DNA from: Streptomyces cinerochromogenes
GTDB lineage: Bacteria; Actinomycetota; Actinomycetes; Streptomycetales; Streptomycetaceae
Direction of reading: 5' to 3'
Length of the DNA: 64,000 nucleotides
NCBI RefSeq assembly: GCF_014648635.1
Contig: NZ_BMRM01000006.1
Coordinates: 124,001-188,000, forward strand
A model generated the notes under the pieces. It worked only from the letters and a program-made list of their open reading frames with translations. It was not told the DNA's origin and made no database searches. A program made the translations under genes and the position numbers. This document shows positions 36,250 to 46,697 of the stretch, in pieces (the first letter of the stretch is position 1; each line of letters starts with the position of its first letter).

Positions 36250-37616
36250 GCACGGCCGCCGGCTGGCTGCCCGCCCCCGCCGAGGAACTCTTCGGCGCGG
36301 ACGCCACGGCCGAGGAGTCGTACGACCTCCTCACCGTGGACGTACCGCCGTCCTCCTGGCTCACCGCCCTGGAGACGGCCCGTACGACCCTGTCCTGCAC
36401 CTACTTCGACTGGCTGAGCGCGGTCGACGAACCGGGCACCGGCTTCCGGGTCTCCGCGCACGTCGTCGCCCTGAACCCGGTCCGCCGTCTCCTCGTCCGT
36501 ACGACGGTCCCGCACGACGCCCCCGCCCTGCCCTCCGCCGTCGGCGTCTACGCGGGCGCCGCCTGGCACGAGCGCGAGACCCACGAGATGTTCGGCGTCG
36601 TCTTCGAGGGCCACCCGGGCCTGGAGCACCTCCTCCTCCCCGAGACCTTCGAGGGGCACCCCCTCCGCAAGGACTTCGTGCTGGCCGCGCGCGTCGCCAA
36701 GGCCTGGCCCGGCGCCAAGGAACCCGGGGAGTCCGAGCACGGCGGCCCGAAGCGGCGCCAGATGCTGCCACCGGGCGTACCCGACCCTAACGAGTGGGGC
36801 CCTCTCAAGGGCCAGCTCCCCCCTGCCCCGGCCCGCCCGGCCAGGGCGGCGGCGGGCCGCGCGGCGGGCGAGCGTCCGGCCCGCGCGGCGGGTGACCGTC
36901 CGGTACGACGGACCCGCTCGGCCTCCGAGGGCTCGGCCAGCCAGGTCGCCCAGGCGGGCCAGGCCGGTCAGGCCGGCCAGGCGGAAGAGGCTGCCGGTAC
37001 CAGTGCCGGTGCCGGTGCCGGTGCCGCTGCCCGGCCGCGGCGGACGCGGAGTGCGAGCGAGGGCTCGGTGAGCCAGCAGGCGGTGCGGGCCGGCGACGCC
37101 GGAGATGCCGGGGACGCCGGGGACGCCGTGGACGCGGCGACGCGCAAGCAGGCCGCGACCGAGGGAGACGCCACCCGGGCGGCTGCGGAGGGCCCGGCGC
37201 AGGGGCCGGCCGCCGAGGCCTCGGTGGCCCACGAGCCCGGCCCGGCGCCCGCGCCCGCCCGGCCCCGCCGCGCACGCAGCGCCTCGGAGGGCTCGGCCTC
37301 ACAGCGGACCCCGTCGGCGGAACAGGCCCCGGCCGCCCCCGCCCGCCGGAGCACGCCCCCGCGCAGCTCGGACGCCCCCTGGCACCACGCCCGCCCGGCC
37401 TTCGAGGAGCAGGAGGCTCCCGAACCGGAGCCGCGGAAGCCCGCCGCCGAGACCGGGCAGACCCCCGAACCGAAGCCGGACGGCACCCCCGAGGTCACCG
37501 GCGCTCCCGATCCCGCGGACGCCCCCGAGCGCCCTGAGGCCCCCGACGGCCCCGAGGCCACCGGCACCCCCGAGACCCCCATCACCCCCGACGACCCCTC
37601 AGGAGGCCCGCAGTGA
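36246..37616 (+). CDS. nuoC2: Complex I-like subunit C with a long disordered, motif-repeating tail
   Basis: A 456-aa protein. Residues 1-200 are the Complex1_30kDa domain, with the signature [19 protein letters not shown], then [15 protein letters not shown] (about 104-140). Residues about 195-456 are Ala/Pro/Glu-rich and predicted disordered. Within them [13 protein letters not shown] appears three times, at residues 221-233, 265-277 and 341-353, encoded by different synonymous codons. Ordinary NuoC ends near residue 200-250, and in NuoCD fusions NuoD would follow here. It overlaps nuoB2 (ATGA) and nuoH2 (GTGA). Confidence 0.9.
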   Translation: MSTAAGWLPAPAEELFGADATAEESYDLLTVDVPPSSWLTALETARTTLSCTYFDWLSAVDEPGTGFRVSAHVVALNPVRRLLVRTTVPHDAPALPSAVGVYAGAAWHERETHEMFGVVFEGHPGLEHLLLPETFEGHPLRKDFVLAARVAKAWPGAKEPGESEHGGPKRRQMLPPGVPDPNEWGPLKGQLPPAPARPARAAAGRAAGERPARAAGDRPVRRTRSASEGSASQVAQAGQAGQAGQAEEAAGTSAGAGAGAAARPRRTRSASEGSVSQQAVRAGDAGDAGDAGDAVDAATRKQAATEGDATRAAAEGPAQGPAAEASVAHEPGPAPAPARPRRARSASEGSASQRTPSAEQAPAAPARRSTPPRSSDAPWHHARPAFEEQEAPEPEPRKPAAETGQTPEPKPDGTPEVTGAPDPADAPERPEAPDGPEATGTPETPITPDDPSGGPQ

Positions 37617-38581
37617 ACGGCGCGCTGGACGTCGCCCTGCGACTCCTCGTCGTCTTCGTCGTCTTCCTCACCTTCCCGCTGATCGTGGGCCAGACCGAGC
37701 ACAAGGTGATGGCCCACATGCAGGGCCGCCTCGGTCCGATGTACGCGGGCGGCTTCCACGGCTGGGCACAGCTCATCGCGGACGGTGTGAAGTTCGCGCA
37801 GAAGGAGGACGTGGTCCCGGCGGGCGCCGACCGCCGTGTCTTCCAGCTCGCCCCGGCGGTGGCCCTGCTGCCGTACCTCCTCGTCCTGCTCGCCATCCCC
37901 ATCGGCCCGAGCGAGGGCGCCGTCGGCCAGGTCCTGGACGCCGGTGTGTTCTTCGTGCTCGCGGTGATGGGCGTCGGCGTCCTCGGCTCGCTGATGGCCG
38001 GCTGGGCCAGCGCCAACAAGTTCTCCCTGCTCGGCGGTCTGCGCACGGCCGCCCAGCTGCTCGCCTACGAGCTGCCGATGCTGCTGGCCGCGGCCAGCGT
38101 CGCGATGGCCGCGGGCACGGTGTCCCTGCCCGGCATCCTGCACTCCTTCCACTGGTGGTGGGTGCCCTGGCAGATCGTCGGCGCGGTCGTCTTCTTCGTC
38201 GCCGGACTCGCCGAGCTGCAGCGCCCGCCGTTCGACATGCCGGTCGCCGACTCGGAGATCATCTTCGGCGCGTACACCGAGTACACCGGCCTGCGCTTCG
38301 CCCTGTTCCTGCTCGCCGAGTACGCCGGCATCGTGGTCCTGTGCGGTCTGACCACCGTCCTCTTCCTGGGCGGCTGGCACGGGCCCTGGGGCGCCGACGG
38401 CCTCGGCTGGGTGTGGACCCTGCTGAAGGCCGCGGTCCTCGCCTTCCTGGTCATCTGGCTCCGCGTGACCTACCCGCGGCTGCGCGAGGACCAGCTCCAG
38501 AAGCTCTCCTGGACCCTCCTCGTCCCCCTCTCCCTCGCCCAGATCGCCCTCACCGGCATCGTCAAGGTGGTGATCAGCTAG
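37613..38581 (+). CDS. nuoH2: Complex I-like subunit H, second operon
   Basis: A 322-aa membrane subunit with about eight helices that forms the quinone entry and connects hydrophilic and pumping arms. Conserved loops: [20 protein letters not shown], then [19 protein letters not shown] (about 45-80), and [20 protein letters not shown] (about 205-225). The GTG start overlaps the nuoC2 stop. Because NuoD is absent, the quinone-binding cavity that NuoH normally forms with NuoB and NuoD must be completed otherwise. Confidence 0.95.
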   Translation: MNGALDVALRLLVVFVVFLTFPLIVGQTEHKVMAHMQGRLGPMYAGGFHGWAQLIADGVKFAQKEDVVPAGADRRVFQLAPAVALLPYLLVLLAIPIGPSEGAVGQVLDAGVFFVLAVMGVGVLGSLMAGWASANKFSLLGGLRTAAQLLAYELPMLLAAASVAMAAGTVSLPGILHSFHWWWVPWQIVGAVVFFVAGLAELQRPPFDMPVADSEIIFGAYTEYTGLRFALFLLAEYAGIVVLCGLTTVLFLGGWHGPWGADGLGWVWTLLKAAVLAFLVIWLRVTYPRLREDQLQKLSWTLLVPLSLAQIALTGIVKVVIS

Positions 38582-38583
38582 CC

Positions 38584-39159
38584 ATGGCTGTGCCGTCCCC
38601 GCCCTCCCGTCCCCGCATTCCCGGCAGCGGCCTCGCCAAGGGCCTGGCCGTCACCCTGCGCACGATGACGAGGAAACACGTCACCGAGCAGTACCCGGAC
38701 GCCCTCCCCGAGCTGCCGCCCCGCACCCGCGGCGTCATCGGTCTGTTCGAGGAGAACTGCACGGTCTGCATGCTGTGCGCCCGCGAGTGCCCGGACTGGT
38801 GCATCTACATCGACTCCCACAAGGAGACGGTGCCGCCCGCCGCCCCCGGCGGCCGGGAGCGCAGCCGCAACGTCCTCGACCGGTTCGCGATCGACTTCTC
38901 GCTGTGCATGTACTGCGGTATCTGCATCGAGGTCTGTCCTTTCGACGCCCTCTTCTGGTCCCCGGAGTTCGAGTACGCCGAGACCGACATCCGCGACCTC
39001 ACCCACGAGCGGGACAAGCTCCGCGAGTGGATGTGGACCGTGCCGGCCCCGCCCGCCCTGGACCCCGGCGCGGAGGAGCCCAAGGAGATCGCCGCCGCCC
39101 GCAAGACCGCCGAGAAGCTGGCCGCCGCGCAGGCGGAGCCGGGGGAGGAGACGTCATGA
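38584..39159 (+). CDS. nuoI2: Complex I-like subunit I, second operon ([4Fe-4S] ferredoxin type)
   Basis: A 191-aa peripheral subunit with two classic cluster motifs, [15 protein letters not shown] (about 61-75) and [15 protein letters not shown] (about 103-117), the N6a and N6b clusters. A helical Ala/Glu-rich C-terminus follows. The ATG at 38584 is 2 bp after the nuoH2 stop. In a complex without the NADH module, this subunit is the natural docking point for reduced ferredoxin, here possibly from KorAB. Confidence 0.95.
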   Translation: MAVPSPPSRPRIPGSGLAKGLAVTLRTMTRKHVTEQYPDALPELPPRTRGVIGLFEENCTVCMLCARECPDWCIYIDSHKETVPPAAPGGRERSRNVLDRFAIDFSLCMYCGICIEVCPFDALFWSPEFEYAETDIRDLTHERDKLREWMWTVPAPPALDPGAEEPKEIAAARKTAEKLAAAQAEPGEETS

Positions 39160-39740
39160 CGTTCGCCCAGGCCCAGCACGGCTTCCTGTCCCCGACCGGC
39201 GTCGAGATCGCCTTCCTCCTCGTCGGCCTGGTCACCCTCGGCGCCGCGCTGATCACCGTCACCACCCGGCAGCTGGTGCACGCCGCCCTCTGGCTGGTGG
39301 TCGCGCTCGGCGGCCTCGCCGTGGAGTACCTGCTGCTCACGGCCGAGTTCATCGCCTGGGTCCAGGTCCTGATCTACGTCGGTTCCGTCGTCGTCCTCCT
39401 CCTGTTCGGTCTGATGCTCACCAAGGCGCCCATCGGCCACTCCCCGGACGCCGACTCCGGCAACCGCTGGGCCGCCCTGACCGTCGCGGTCGCCGCGGCG
39501 GTGGCCCTGGTGTGGGTCGTCACCGACGCCTTCCGGACCACCTGGCTCGACCTGGACGGCCCGGCCGCCGGCACCACCGCGGTCACCGGCGCGAGCCTGT
39601 TCCGGCACTGGGTCCTGCCGTTCGAGGCCCTGTCCGTACTGCTGCTCGCGGCGCTGGTCGGCGCGATCGTGCTGTCCCGCAAGGCCAGGGCGGACGAGGC
39701 CGCCGCACCCGCGGCCCCCGCGAAGGAAGGCGTCCGCTGA
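39156..39740 (+). CDS. nuoJ2: Complex I-like subunit J, second operon
   Basis: A 194-aa membrane subunit with five helices. The typical [20 protein letters not shown] and [20 protein letters not shown] segments (about 45-85) include the conserved pi-bulge helix that couples quinone chemistry to pumping. The ATG at 39156 follows GGGGGAGGAG and overlaps the nuoI2 stop by 4 bp. Confidence 0.94.
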   Translation: MTFAQAQHGFLSPTGVEIAFLLVGLVTLGAALITVTTRQLVHAALWLVVALGGLAVEYLLLTAEFIAWVQVLIYVGSVVVLLLFGLMLTKAPIGHSPDADSGNRWAALTVAVAAAVALVWVVTDAFRTTWLDLDGPAAGTTAVTGASLFRHWVLPFEALSVLLLAALVGAIVLSRKARADEAAAPAAPAKEGVR

Positions 39741-40129
39741 TGCACCTCGCCTACCCTGCCGTACTCTCCGCCCTCCTCTTCTGCACCGGCCTGTACGGCG
39801 TCCTCGCCCGCCGCAACGCGATCCTGGTCCTGATGTCGGTCGAGCTGATGCTCAACGCCGTCAACCTCAACCTGGTCGCCTTCGACGTCTGGCTCAGCCG
39901 GACCGCGAAGGACACCCTGCACTCGGGCCAGGCCCTGACCCTGTTCACCATCGCCATCGCCGCCGCGGAGATCGGCATCGGCCTCGCGATCGTGCTCGCC
40001 GTCTACCGCAACCGCGGCACCTCCGACATCGACAAGCTCCGCGACACCGCCGAGGGCCCCGAGACCGCGGACCCGGACACCGAGGGCCCCGGCACCTCCG
40101 CGGCCGAGAAGGCTGAGGCCCCCGCGTGA
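39740..40129 (+). CDS. nuoK2: Complex I-like subunit K, second operon
   Basis: A 129-aa three-helix subunit. The conserved [18 protein letters not shown] (about 31-48) and [19 protein letters not shown] (about 72-92) carry the two buried Glu residues essential for pumping. The last 35 residues are an acidic Pro/Thr/Glu tail not usual for NuoK. The start overlaps the nuoJ2 stop (TGATG). Confidence 0.95.
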   Translation: MHLAYPAVLSALLFCTGLYGVLARRNAILVLMSVELMLNAVNLNLVAFDVWLSRTAKDTLHSGQALTLFTIAIAAAEIGIGLAIVLAVYRNRGTSDIDKLRDTAEGPETADPDTEGPGTSAAEKAEAPA

Positions 40130-42120
40130 CCACGACCACCCTCGCCGTCCTCGTCCCCCTCCTGCCGTTCCTGGGTGCCGCGGCCGGCCTGCTGCTCGGC
40201 CGCACCGTGCCCGGGTTCGTCCGCCCCCTCGCCGTGCTGCCGCCGCTGGCCTCGCTGGTCCTGGCCGCGCTGGTCGCCGCACGGCAGGGCGGTGACGCGG
40301 CCGTCGACGCCCACACCGAGCTGACGCCCACCGGGTCCGTCCCCGTGGAGCTGGCCCTGCACATCGACGGCTTCGCCGCGCTCGTCGCCGTCCTGGTCGC
40401 CTTCGTCGCGACCTGCGTGCAGATCTACTCCACCGGCTACCTGCGTGACGACCCGCGCTACCCCTCGTACGCCGCTCTCGTCTCCCTGTTCACCTCCGCG
40501 ATGCTCCTGGTCGTCTACTCCGGCGACCTGATCGTGCTGCTGGTCGGCTGGGAGGTCATGGGTATCTGCTCCTACTTCCTGGTCGGCCACTACTGGGAGA
40601 CCCCCGAGGCCCGCGCCGCCTCCCTGAAGGCCTTCCTGGTCACCAAGCTCGGCGACGTGCCCTTCCTCATCGGCCTGTTCGCGCTGGCCGACGGCGCCGG
40701 GTCGTTCCGGATCACCCGCGTCCTCGGCGCCGTGGCGACCGGCGGCATCGGCCACCCGACCCTCGTCGCGCTGCTGCTGCTCGCCGGTGTCGCGGGCAAG
40801 TCGGCGCAGTTCCCGCTGCACACCTGGCTCCCGGACGCGATGGCGGGCCCGACGCCCGTCTCGGCGCTGATCCACGCCGCGACGATGGTCGCCGCCGGTG
40901 TCTACTTCGTCGCCCGTCTCCTCCCGCTCTTCGAGGCCTCCCAGGCCGCGATGGTGGTCCTCGCCGTCATGGCCGCCGTCACGATGGCCGGCTCCGGTCT
41001 CGCCGCGCTCGCCCAGGACGACATCAAGCGCGTCCTCGCCTACTCGACGATCGGCCAGCTCGGCTACATGACCGGCGCGCTCGCCGTCGGCGACCGTGGT
41101 GCCGCCGTCTTCCACCTCCTCTCGCACGGCGCCTTCAAGGCGCTGCTGTTCCTCGCGGCCGGCGTGATCATCCACGCCGCCGGCACCAACTCGCTGGCCG
41201 CCATGTCCCGCATGCACGGCCTGCGCGACCGGGTCCCGGACGCCTACTGGACGATGACCGTGGCACTGCTCGCGCTCGCCGCGATCCCGCCCTTCAGCGG
41301 CTTCTTCTCCAAGGAGTCCGTCCTCGGCGCCGCCGAGCACGTGATCACCGGCCACACCGAGCACGCCCCCGGCGCCGCCGGCTGGATCGTCCTCGTCGCC
41401 GGCCTGCTCACCGCCCTGCTGACCGCCGCGTACGCCACCCGGCTGTGGCTGCTGGCCTTCCGCGGCCGTGGTGACGAGGCCCCCGATCACGGCCGGCAGC
41501 CGCTGACGATGACCGTGGTGCTGTGGGTCCTGGCCGTCCCCTCCCTTGCCTTCGGCGCGCTCACCTACCGCGCGCTGCCCGACTGGTTCGACGGCCGCGC
41601 CCTCACCCCGACCCTGCTCACCTCCATCCTCGGCACGGGCCTCGCCCTGGTCGGCGGGCTGATCACCTACGGCGCCTGGCAGCGGACCACCGCGCTGGCC
41701 GCCCGGGTCCCGATGGGCGCGGTCGCCGCCCACCCGGAGGAGGACGCCGGCCTGGTCGAGGCCGAGACCATCGCCACCCACGAGCCGGCCTACGGCGACA
41801 TCGCCTACGCCGCCGACCCGGCGGACCCGTCACGGCTGCTGCTCGGCCCGCTGCGCCGGCCCGCGGCCGCCGGCTTCCACCTGGACGCCGTGTACGCGGC
41901 GCTGTTCGTCCGTCCGGTGCAGGCCGGAGCGCGTCTCGTCCGGTTCCTCGACCGCGAGGTCGTCGACACCTACGTACACGCCGCCGCCGCCCTGCCCCGG
42001 CTGCTCGGGGCCGCAGTACGGCGCGCCCAGACCGGCAATGTGCAGACCTATGTGAGCGCGCTGCTCGCCGGCACCGTCGTCCTGGCGGTCGCCGTCCTCC
42101 TCGTCGCCACGGGAGCGTGA
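40126..42120 (+). CDS. nuoL2: Complex I-like subunit L, second operon
   Basis: A 664-aa antiporter-like subunit with the long lateral C-terminal helix region. Landmarks: [20 protein letters not shown] (about 103-122), [17 protein letters not shown] (about 140-156), [20 protein letters not shown] (about 225-244) and [19 protein letters not shown] (about 300-318). GTG at 40126 overlaps the nuoK2 stop. Of normal length, so the proton-pumping module is complete. Confidence 0.95.
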   Translation: MTTTTLAVLVPLLPFLGAAAGLLLGRTVPGFVRPLAVLPPLASLVLAALVAARQGGDAAVDAHTELTPTGSVPVELALHIDGFAALVAVLVAFVATCVQIYSTGYLRDDPRYPSYAALVSLFTSAMLLVVYSGDLIVLLVGWEVMGICSYFLVGHYWETPEARAASLKAFLVTKLGDVPFLIGLFALADGAGSFRITRVLGAVATGGIGHPTLVALLLLAGVAGKSAQFPLHTWLPDAMAGPTPVSALIHAATMVAAGVYFVARLLPLFEASQAAMVVLAVMAAVTMAGSGLAALAQDDIKRVLAYSTIGQLGYMTGALAVGDRGAAVFHLLSHGAFKALLFLAAGVIIHAAGTNSLAAMSRMHGLRDRVPDAYWTMTVALLALAAIPPFSGFFSKESVLGAAEHVITGHTEHAPGAAGWIVLVAGLLTALLTAAYATRLWLLAFRGRGDEAPDHGRQPLTMTVVLWVLAVPSLAFGALTYRALPDWFDGRALTPTLLTSILGTGLALVGGLITYGAWQRTTALAARVPMGAVAAHPEEDAGLVEAETIATHEPAYGDIAYAADPADPSRLLLGPLRRPAAAGFHLDAVYAALFVRPVQAGARLVRFLDREVVDTYVHAAAALPRLLGAAVRRAQTGNVQTYVSALLAGTVVLAVAVLLVATGA

Positions 42121-42126
42121 GCAGGC

Positions 42127-43701
42127 GTGATCGATATCAACGAGTCCGTGATGCAGTTCCTTCTGGCATTCGTCGTCGCCGGCCCGCTCCTCGGCGCCGC
42201 CGCCGCTCTCCTCCCGGCCCCGCCCGGACTGAAGGGGAAGTCCCCCGAGCAGGCCGTGCTGCGGCACGGTGTGACCGTGACCGGCGCGGTCCTCATCGCC
42301 GCGATCGTCCTCGCGCTCGGCTTCGACCACGACCATCCGTCGAAGATGCAGGCCACGACCGACATCAGCTGGATCCCCGCACTCGACGTGCGGATCCACC
42401 TCGGCATCGACGGCATCTCCCTCCCCCTTCTGGTCCTGACCGCGCTGCTGACCTTCCTCTGCGCGCTCTACTCCTACTTCAAGCCGCCGTCGGGCCCGTC
42501 CCCGAAGGCGTTCGTCGCCCTGCTGCTCCTGCTGGAGTCCGGCACCCTCGCGACCTTCGCCGTCCTCGACCTGCTGCTGTTCTTCCTCGCGTTCGAGATG
42601 GTGCTCATCCCGATGTACTTCCTCATCGCCCGCTGGGGCGGCGAGGGCCGGACCCGGGCCGCGTGGAAGTTCATCCTGTTCACGCTGCTCGGTTCCGTGG
42701 TCATGCTGCTCGGCCTGCTCCTGATCGGAATCAAGGCGGGCACGTTCGACATGGTGGCACTCGCCACTGACAACGGCCGGTCCCTGACCATGTCCGTGCA
42801 GGTCATCGCCGTTCTGGCGATCGGGATCGGGCTCGCCGTGAAGACGCCGATGTGGCCGCTGCACAGCTGGCTGCCCGACGCTCACACCGCCGCGCCGACC
42901 GTCGGTTCGGTGCTGCTGGCCGGTGTGCTGCTGAAGATGGGTACGTACGGGTTCGTCCGGATCCTGCTGCCGATCGCGCCGGACGGCTTCCACACCTTCG
43001 CGCCGTACCTCGCCGCGTTCGCCGTCGTCGGGATCATCTACGGATCCCTGGCCTGCCTGGCCCTGGCCAAGCAGGGCGCGAAGGGCGACCTCAAGCGGCT
43101 GATCGCCTACTCCTCCGTCGGCCACATGGGCTTCGTCCTGCTCGGCATCGCCAGCACGACCCCGACCGGCGTGAACGGCGCCCTGTTCGCCAACATCGCC
43201 CACGGTCTCATCACCGGCCTGCTGTTCTTCCTGGTCGGCGCCCTGAAGGACCGCACCGGCACCACCGACCTGGACACCCTTGCCGAGAAGAGCGGCGCCG
43301 CGCTGTACGGCCGGGCCCCGCGCCTCGGCGGGCTGCTCGCCTTCGGTGCCGTCGCCTCCCTCGGCCTTCCCGGACTCGCCGGATTCTGGGGCGAGATGCT
43401 GGCCCTGTTCGGCTCCTTCCGGCCCGCCGCCGGCCTCAGCCGCCCCGCCTTCCTCACCTTCATGGCGATCGGTGCGTTCGGCACCCTGCTCACGGCCGCG
43501 TACATGCTGATCGTGGTCCGCCGCGTCTGCATGGGCGGCGCCGAACGCGAGGTGCCGGAACTCGCCGACGTCCACGGCTACGAGTTCGCCGCCTGGACCC
43601 CGCTCGTCACCCTCACCGTCCTCGCCGGGCTGTGGCCGAAGGCCCTGCTCGGCCTGACCGACCCGGCCGTGCAGCAGCTCCTCGCAGGAGGCACCCGATG
43701 A
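42127..43701 (+). CDS. nuoM2: Complex I-like subunit M, second operon
   Basis: A 524-aa antiporter-like subunit. Landmarks: [20 protein letters not shown] (about 91-110), [19 protein letters not shown] (about 157-175), [20 protein letters not shown] (about 239-258) and [19 protein letters not shown] (about 320-338). The GTG at 42127 is 6 bp after nuoL2. The stop overlaps nuoN2 (ATGA). Paralogue of the gene at 291-1862. Confidence 0.95.
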   Translation: MIDINESVMQFLLAFVVAGPLLGAAAALLPAPPGLKGKSPEQAVLRHGVTVTGAVLIAAIVLALGFDHDHPSKMQATTDISWIPALDVRIHLGIDGISLPLLVLTALLTFLCALYSYFKPPSGPSPKAFVALLLLLESGTLATFAVLDLLLFFLAFEMVLIPMYFLIARWGGEGRTRAAWKFILFTLLGSVVMLLGLLLIGIKAGTFDMVALATDNGRSLTMSVQVIAVLAIGIGLAVKTPMWPLHSWLPDAHTAAPTVGSVLLAGVLLKMGTYGFVRILLPIAPDGFHTFAPYLAAFAVVGIIYGSLACLALAKQGAKGDLKRLIAYSSVGHMGFVLLGIASTTPTGVNGALFANIAHGLITGLLFFLVGALKDRTGTTDLDTLAEKSGAALYGRAPRLGGLLAFGAVASLGLPGLAGFWGEMLALFGSFRPAAGLSRPAFLTFMAIGAFGTLLTAAYMLIVVRRVCMGGAEREVPELADVHGYEFAAWTPLVTLTVLAGLWPKALLGLTDPAVQQLLAGGTR

Positions 43702-45215
43702 GCGCCCAGCCGCTTGCCGAGTCGCTGGTCCAGTCCGTCGACTGGCTGGCGATCGCCCCGCCCACCCTCGCGGCCGTCGTGGCGCTCGCCGTCCTCGTCG
43801 CCGACCTGTTCGTGCCGGAGCCCCGCAAGGCCCTGCTCGGCTGGGTCTCCGTCGCTGGACTCGCCGCCTCCACCCTGCTGCTCCTGCCCCTCCTGGACGG
43901 CGACCGCAGCACCTTCTGCCTGACCGGCGGCACGCGCGCGTGCAGCTACACCGCCGACCACTTCACCCTGGCCATCCAGTTCCTGGTCCTCGGCGGCGCC
44001 CTGCTCGCGGCCCTGCTGTCCGTCACCCACCTGGACGACGAGCGGCGACGCGTCCCGGCGGGCGAGTTCTGGTTCCTGCTGCTGTCCTCGGCGGCCGGTG
44101 CCGCCCTGCTGCCCGCCTCCCGCGACCTGGCCACCCTGATCGTCGCCCTGGAGGTCGCCTCCCTGCCCGCGTTCGCCCTCGTCGGCATCCGGCACGGCGA
44201 CAAGCGGTCCTCCGAGGCGGCCCTGAAGTTCTTCCTGTCCTCGGTCACCGCCACCGCGGTCAGCCTGATGGGCATCAGCTTCGTCTACGCCTCCACCGGC
44301 ACCCTCCACCTCACCCAGGTCGCCCAGCGCCTGCCGCACGTCGACGGCCAGCTGCACACCCTCGCCCAGGCCGGCGTCGTCCTGACCCTCGTCGGTTTCG
44401 CCTTCAAGACGGCCGCCGTGCCATTCCACTTCTGGGTGCCGGACACCTACGTGGGCGCGCCCCTGCCGGTCGCCGCCTACCTGTCCGTCGTCGGCAAGGC
44501 GGTCGGCTTCTCCGGCCTCATCCTCGTCACCGTCGTCGCGTTCCCGTCGTACGCCGACGTGTGGGGGCCCGCGCTCGCCGCCCTGGCCGCGCTCACCATG
44601 ACCGTCGGCAACGTCGCCGCCCTGCGCCAGCAGGCCACGCGCGCGTACAGCGCCGTACGGCTGCTCGCCTGGTCCTCCGTCGGCCAGGCCGGGTACCTGC
44701 TGGTGCCGATCGCCGCCGCCGGGTACACCAAGGACGCCCAGAAGGCGATCGGCTCCACCGTCGCGTACGCCCTGATGTACGCCGCCGTGAACCTCGGCGC
44801 CTTCGCCGTGGCCGCCCTGGTGGGCCGCGGCCGTGCCCTGAACCGGATCAGCGACTACCGGGGCCTGTACGCCACCAACCCGCTCAGCGCGCTCCTCCTG
44901 GCCTTCTTCCTGCTCTGCCTGGCCGGGCTGCCGCCGGGCGTCATCGGGTTGTTCGCCAAGGTCACCGTGTTCTCGGCGGCCGTCGACGCGGGCCTCGGCT
45001 GGCTCGCCGTCGTCATGGCCCTCAACGTCGTGATCGCCTTGTTCTACTACCTGCAGTGGACGGCCCTGCTGTTCCGGGCTCCCGAGGGCGAGCCCGTCCG
45101 GCACCACGTCCCCGCGCCGGTCACGGCCGCCCTGGCCGTCACCGGCGTCCTGGGCGTCGTCCTGTCCGGGGCACCGCAGCTGGTCCTCCGCTTCGCGGCC
45201 ACCGGACTGTTCTGA
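43698..45215 (+). CDS. nuoN2: Complex I-like subunit N, second operon
   Basis: A 505-aa antiporter-like subunit and the last gene of the operon. Landmarks: [20 protein letters not shown] (about 237-256) and a degenerate [20 protein letters not shown] (about 312-331) where the main NuoN has QTDIKRLLAYSS; the Asp-Ile-Lys-Arg core is replaced. A REP-like hairpin element (45224-45262) follows. GGAGG precedes the ATG at 43698. Confidence 0.94.
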   Translation: MSAQPLAESLVQSVDWLAIAPPTLAAVVALAVLVADLFVPEPRKALLGWVSVAGLAASTLLLLPLLDGDRSTFCLTGGTRACSYTADHFTLAIQFLVLGGALLAALLSVTHLDDERRRVPAGEFWFLLLSSAAGAALLPASRDLATLIVALEVASLPAFALVGIRHGDKRSSEAALKFFLSSVTATAVSLMGISFVYASTGTLHLTQVAQRLPHVDGQLHTLAQAGVVLTLVGFAFKTAAVPFHFWVPDTYVGAPLPVAAYLSVVGKAVGFSGLILVTVVAFPSYADVWGPALAALAALTMTVGNVAALRQQATRAYSAVRLLAWSSVGQAGYLLVPIAAAGYTKDAQKAIGSTVAYALMYAAVNLGAFAVAALVGRGRALNRISDYRGLYATNPLSALLLAFFLLCLAGLPPGVIGLFAKVTVFSAAVDAGLGWLAVVMALNVVIALFYYLQWTALLFRAPEGEPVRHHVPAPVTAALAVTGVLGVVLSGAPQLVLRFAATGLF

Positions 45216-45223
45216 CGAGTCGC

Positions 45224-45262
45224 CACGCGCGTGTGGGGCACTCGTGCCGCCACGCGCGCGTG
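45224..45262. repeat. REP-like hairpin element (copy 2)
   Basis: A 39-nt element: CACGCGCGTG (45224-45233), a 17-nt middle folding as GGCAC/GTGCC around TC, and CACGCGCGCGTG (45251-45262). It has the same total length and end sequences as the element at 14543-14581, with about 13 of 17 middle positions similar. It lies 9 bp after the nuoN2 stop. Confidence 0.6.
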
Positions 45263-45406
45263 AGGCCGAACCCGCACGTCACCCGTACGGCCGATCCGTG
45301 CCGCCGCGCACACCGGGGAACTCGGGACCGCCGCCTGGCGTTGTCAGAAGCGGGAGGGTCCACTGGATCAGAGTGTTCCCCAGCCGTACGACTTGGAGGG
45401 CGCACC

Positions 45407-46267
45407 GTGCACCGCCGGCACAACGGGCTCAGGACCGCCGTACTCCTCGGGGGGCTGTCCGCACTCATCATCGTCATCGGCAGCTTCTTCGGCCGCACGG
45501 GACTGGTCGTCGCCGTCCTGGTCGCCCTGGGCACGAACGCGTACGCGTACTGGAACAGCGACAAGCTGGCGCTGCGCGCGATGCGCGCCCGCCCGGTCAG
45601 CGAGTTCGAGGCCCCGGCGCTGTACCGGATGGTGCGGGAGCTGTCCACGCAGGCCCGTCAGCCCATGCCGCGGCTGTACATCTCGCCGACGGAGGCCCCC
45701 AACGCCTTCGCCACGGGCCGCAACCCGCGCAACGCGGCCGTGTGCTGCACCGAGGGCATCCTGCGCCTGCTGGACGAGCGTGAGCTGCGCGGCGTCATCG
45801 GCCACGAACTGAGCCATGTCTACAACCGGGACATCCTGATCTCCTCGGTCGCCGGCGCGCTCGCCTCCGTGATCATGTTCCTGGTGAACTTCGCCTGGCT
45901 GATCCCGGTCGGCCGCTCGGACGACGACGACGGCCCCGGCCTGCTCGGCATGCTGCTGATCATGATCCTCGGCCCGCTCGCCGCCTCCCTGATCCAGCTG
46001 GCCATCAGCCGGTCCCGGGAGTACGAGGCGGACGCCTCCGGCGCCCAGCTCACCGGCGACCCGCTCGCCCTCGCCAGTGCCCTGCGCAAGCTGGAGACGG
46101 GCACGAAGCAGCTTCCGCTGCCGCCCGAGCCCCGGATCGAGACGGCGAGCCACATGATGATCGCCAACCCCTTCCGGGCGGGCCAGGGACTGTCCAAGAT
46201 GTTCTCCACCCACCCGCCGATGGCGGAGCGCATCGCCCGCCTGGAGAAGATGGCAGGACGCCCGTGA
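45407..46267 (+). CDS. htpX: Membrane protease HtpX homologue
   Basis: A 286-aa M48 zinc metalloprotease of the cytoplasmic membrane, involved in quality control of membrane proteins. Two N-terminal helices ([37 protein letters not shown]), then [19 protein letters not shown], the HExxH in [14 protein letters not shown] (about 125-138), two further helices and the third ligand region [13 protein letters not shown] (about 205-217). GTG at 45407 follows GGAGGGCGCACC. It overlaps the YccF gene by 4 bp. Confidence 0.95.
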   Translation: MHRRHNGLRTAVLLGGLSALIIVIGSFFGRTGLVVAVLVALGTNAYAYWNSDKLALRAMRARPVSEFEAPALYRMVRELSTQARQPMPRLYISPTEAPNAFATGRNPRNAAVCCTEGILRLLDERELRGVIGHELSHVYNRDILISSVAGALASVIMFLVNFAWLIPVGRSDDDDGPGLLGMLLIMILGPLAASLIQLAISRSREYEADASGAQLTGDPLALASALRKLETGTKQLPLPPEPRIETASHMMIANPFRAGQGLSKMFSTHPPMAERIARLEKMAGRP

Positions 46268-46656
46268 AGACCATCCTGAACGTCATCTGGCTCGTCCTGA
46301 GCGGCCTGTGGCTGTTCCTCGGCTATCTGCTGGCCGGTGTGCTGCTGTGCGTCACGGTCATCGGCATCCCCTTCGGGATCGCCGCCTTCCGCATCGGCCT
46401 CTACGCCCTGTGGCCCTTCGGCTACACCACCGTCGAGCGGCGCGACGCGGGCGCGCCCTCCTGCGTGGGAAACGTCCTGTGGCTGCTCCTGGCCGGCTGG
46501 TGGCTGGCGCTCGCGCACATCGCCACCGGCATCGCCCTGTGCGTCACGGTCATCGGTATCCCGTTCGGCATCGCCAACTTCAAGCTGATCCCGGTCTCCC
46601 TGTTTCCGCTGGGCCGCGAGATCGTCCCCACCGACCAGCCCTTCGCGACCCGCTGA
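46264..46656 (+). CDS. YccF domain-containing membrane protein
   Basis: A 130-aa protein of two tandem YccF repeats, each with a helix pair and the signature [20 protein letters not shown] (about 30-49) and [20 protein letters not shown] (about 93-112). Function unknown in the family. GTG start overlaps the htpX stop, so the two are translationally coupled. Confidence 0.93.
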   Translation: MKTILNVIWLVLSGLWLFLGYLLAGVLLCVTVIGIPFGIAAFRIGLYALWPFGYTTVERRDAGAPSCVGNVLWLLLAGWWLALAHIATGIALCVTVIGIPFGIANFKLIPVSLFPLGREIVPTDQPFATR

Positions 46657-46697
46657 GCACACCGGCGTACGCCGAGCCGCCCCCCCCCGCCGGAGCC

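Noticed and set aside
36834..37616. Hidden NuoD domain or frameshifted nuoD in the nuoC2 tail
   Set aside because: None of the three forward frames shows NuoD signatures; the tail is low-complexity with repeated RSASEGS motifs and keeps an open frame.
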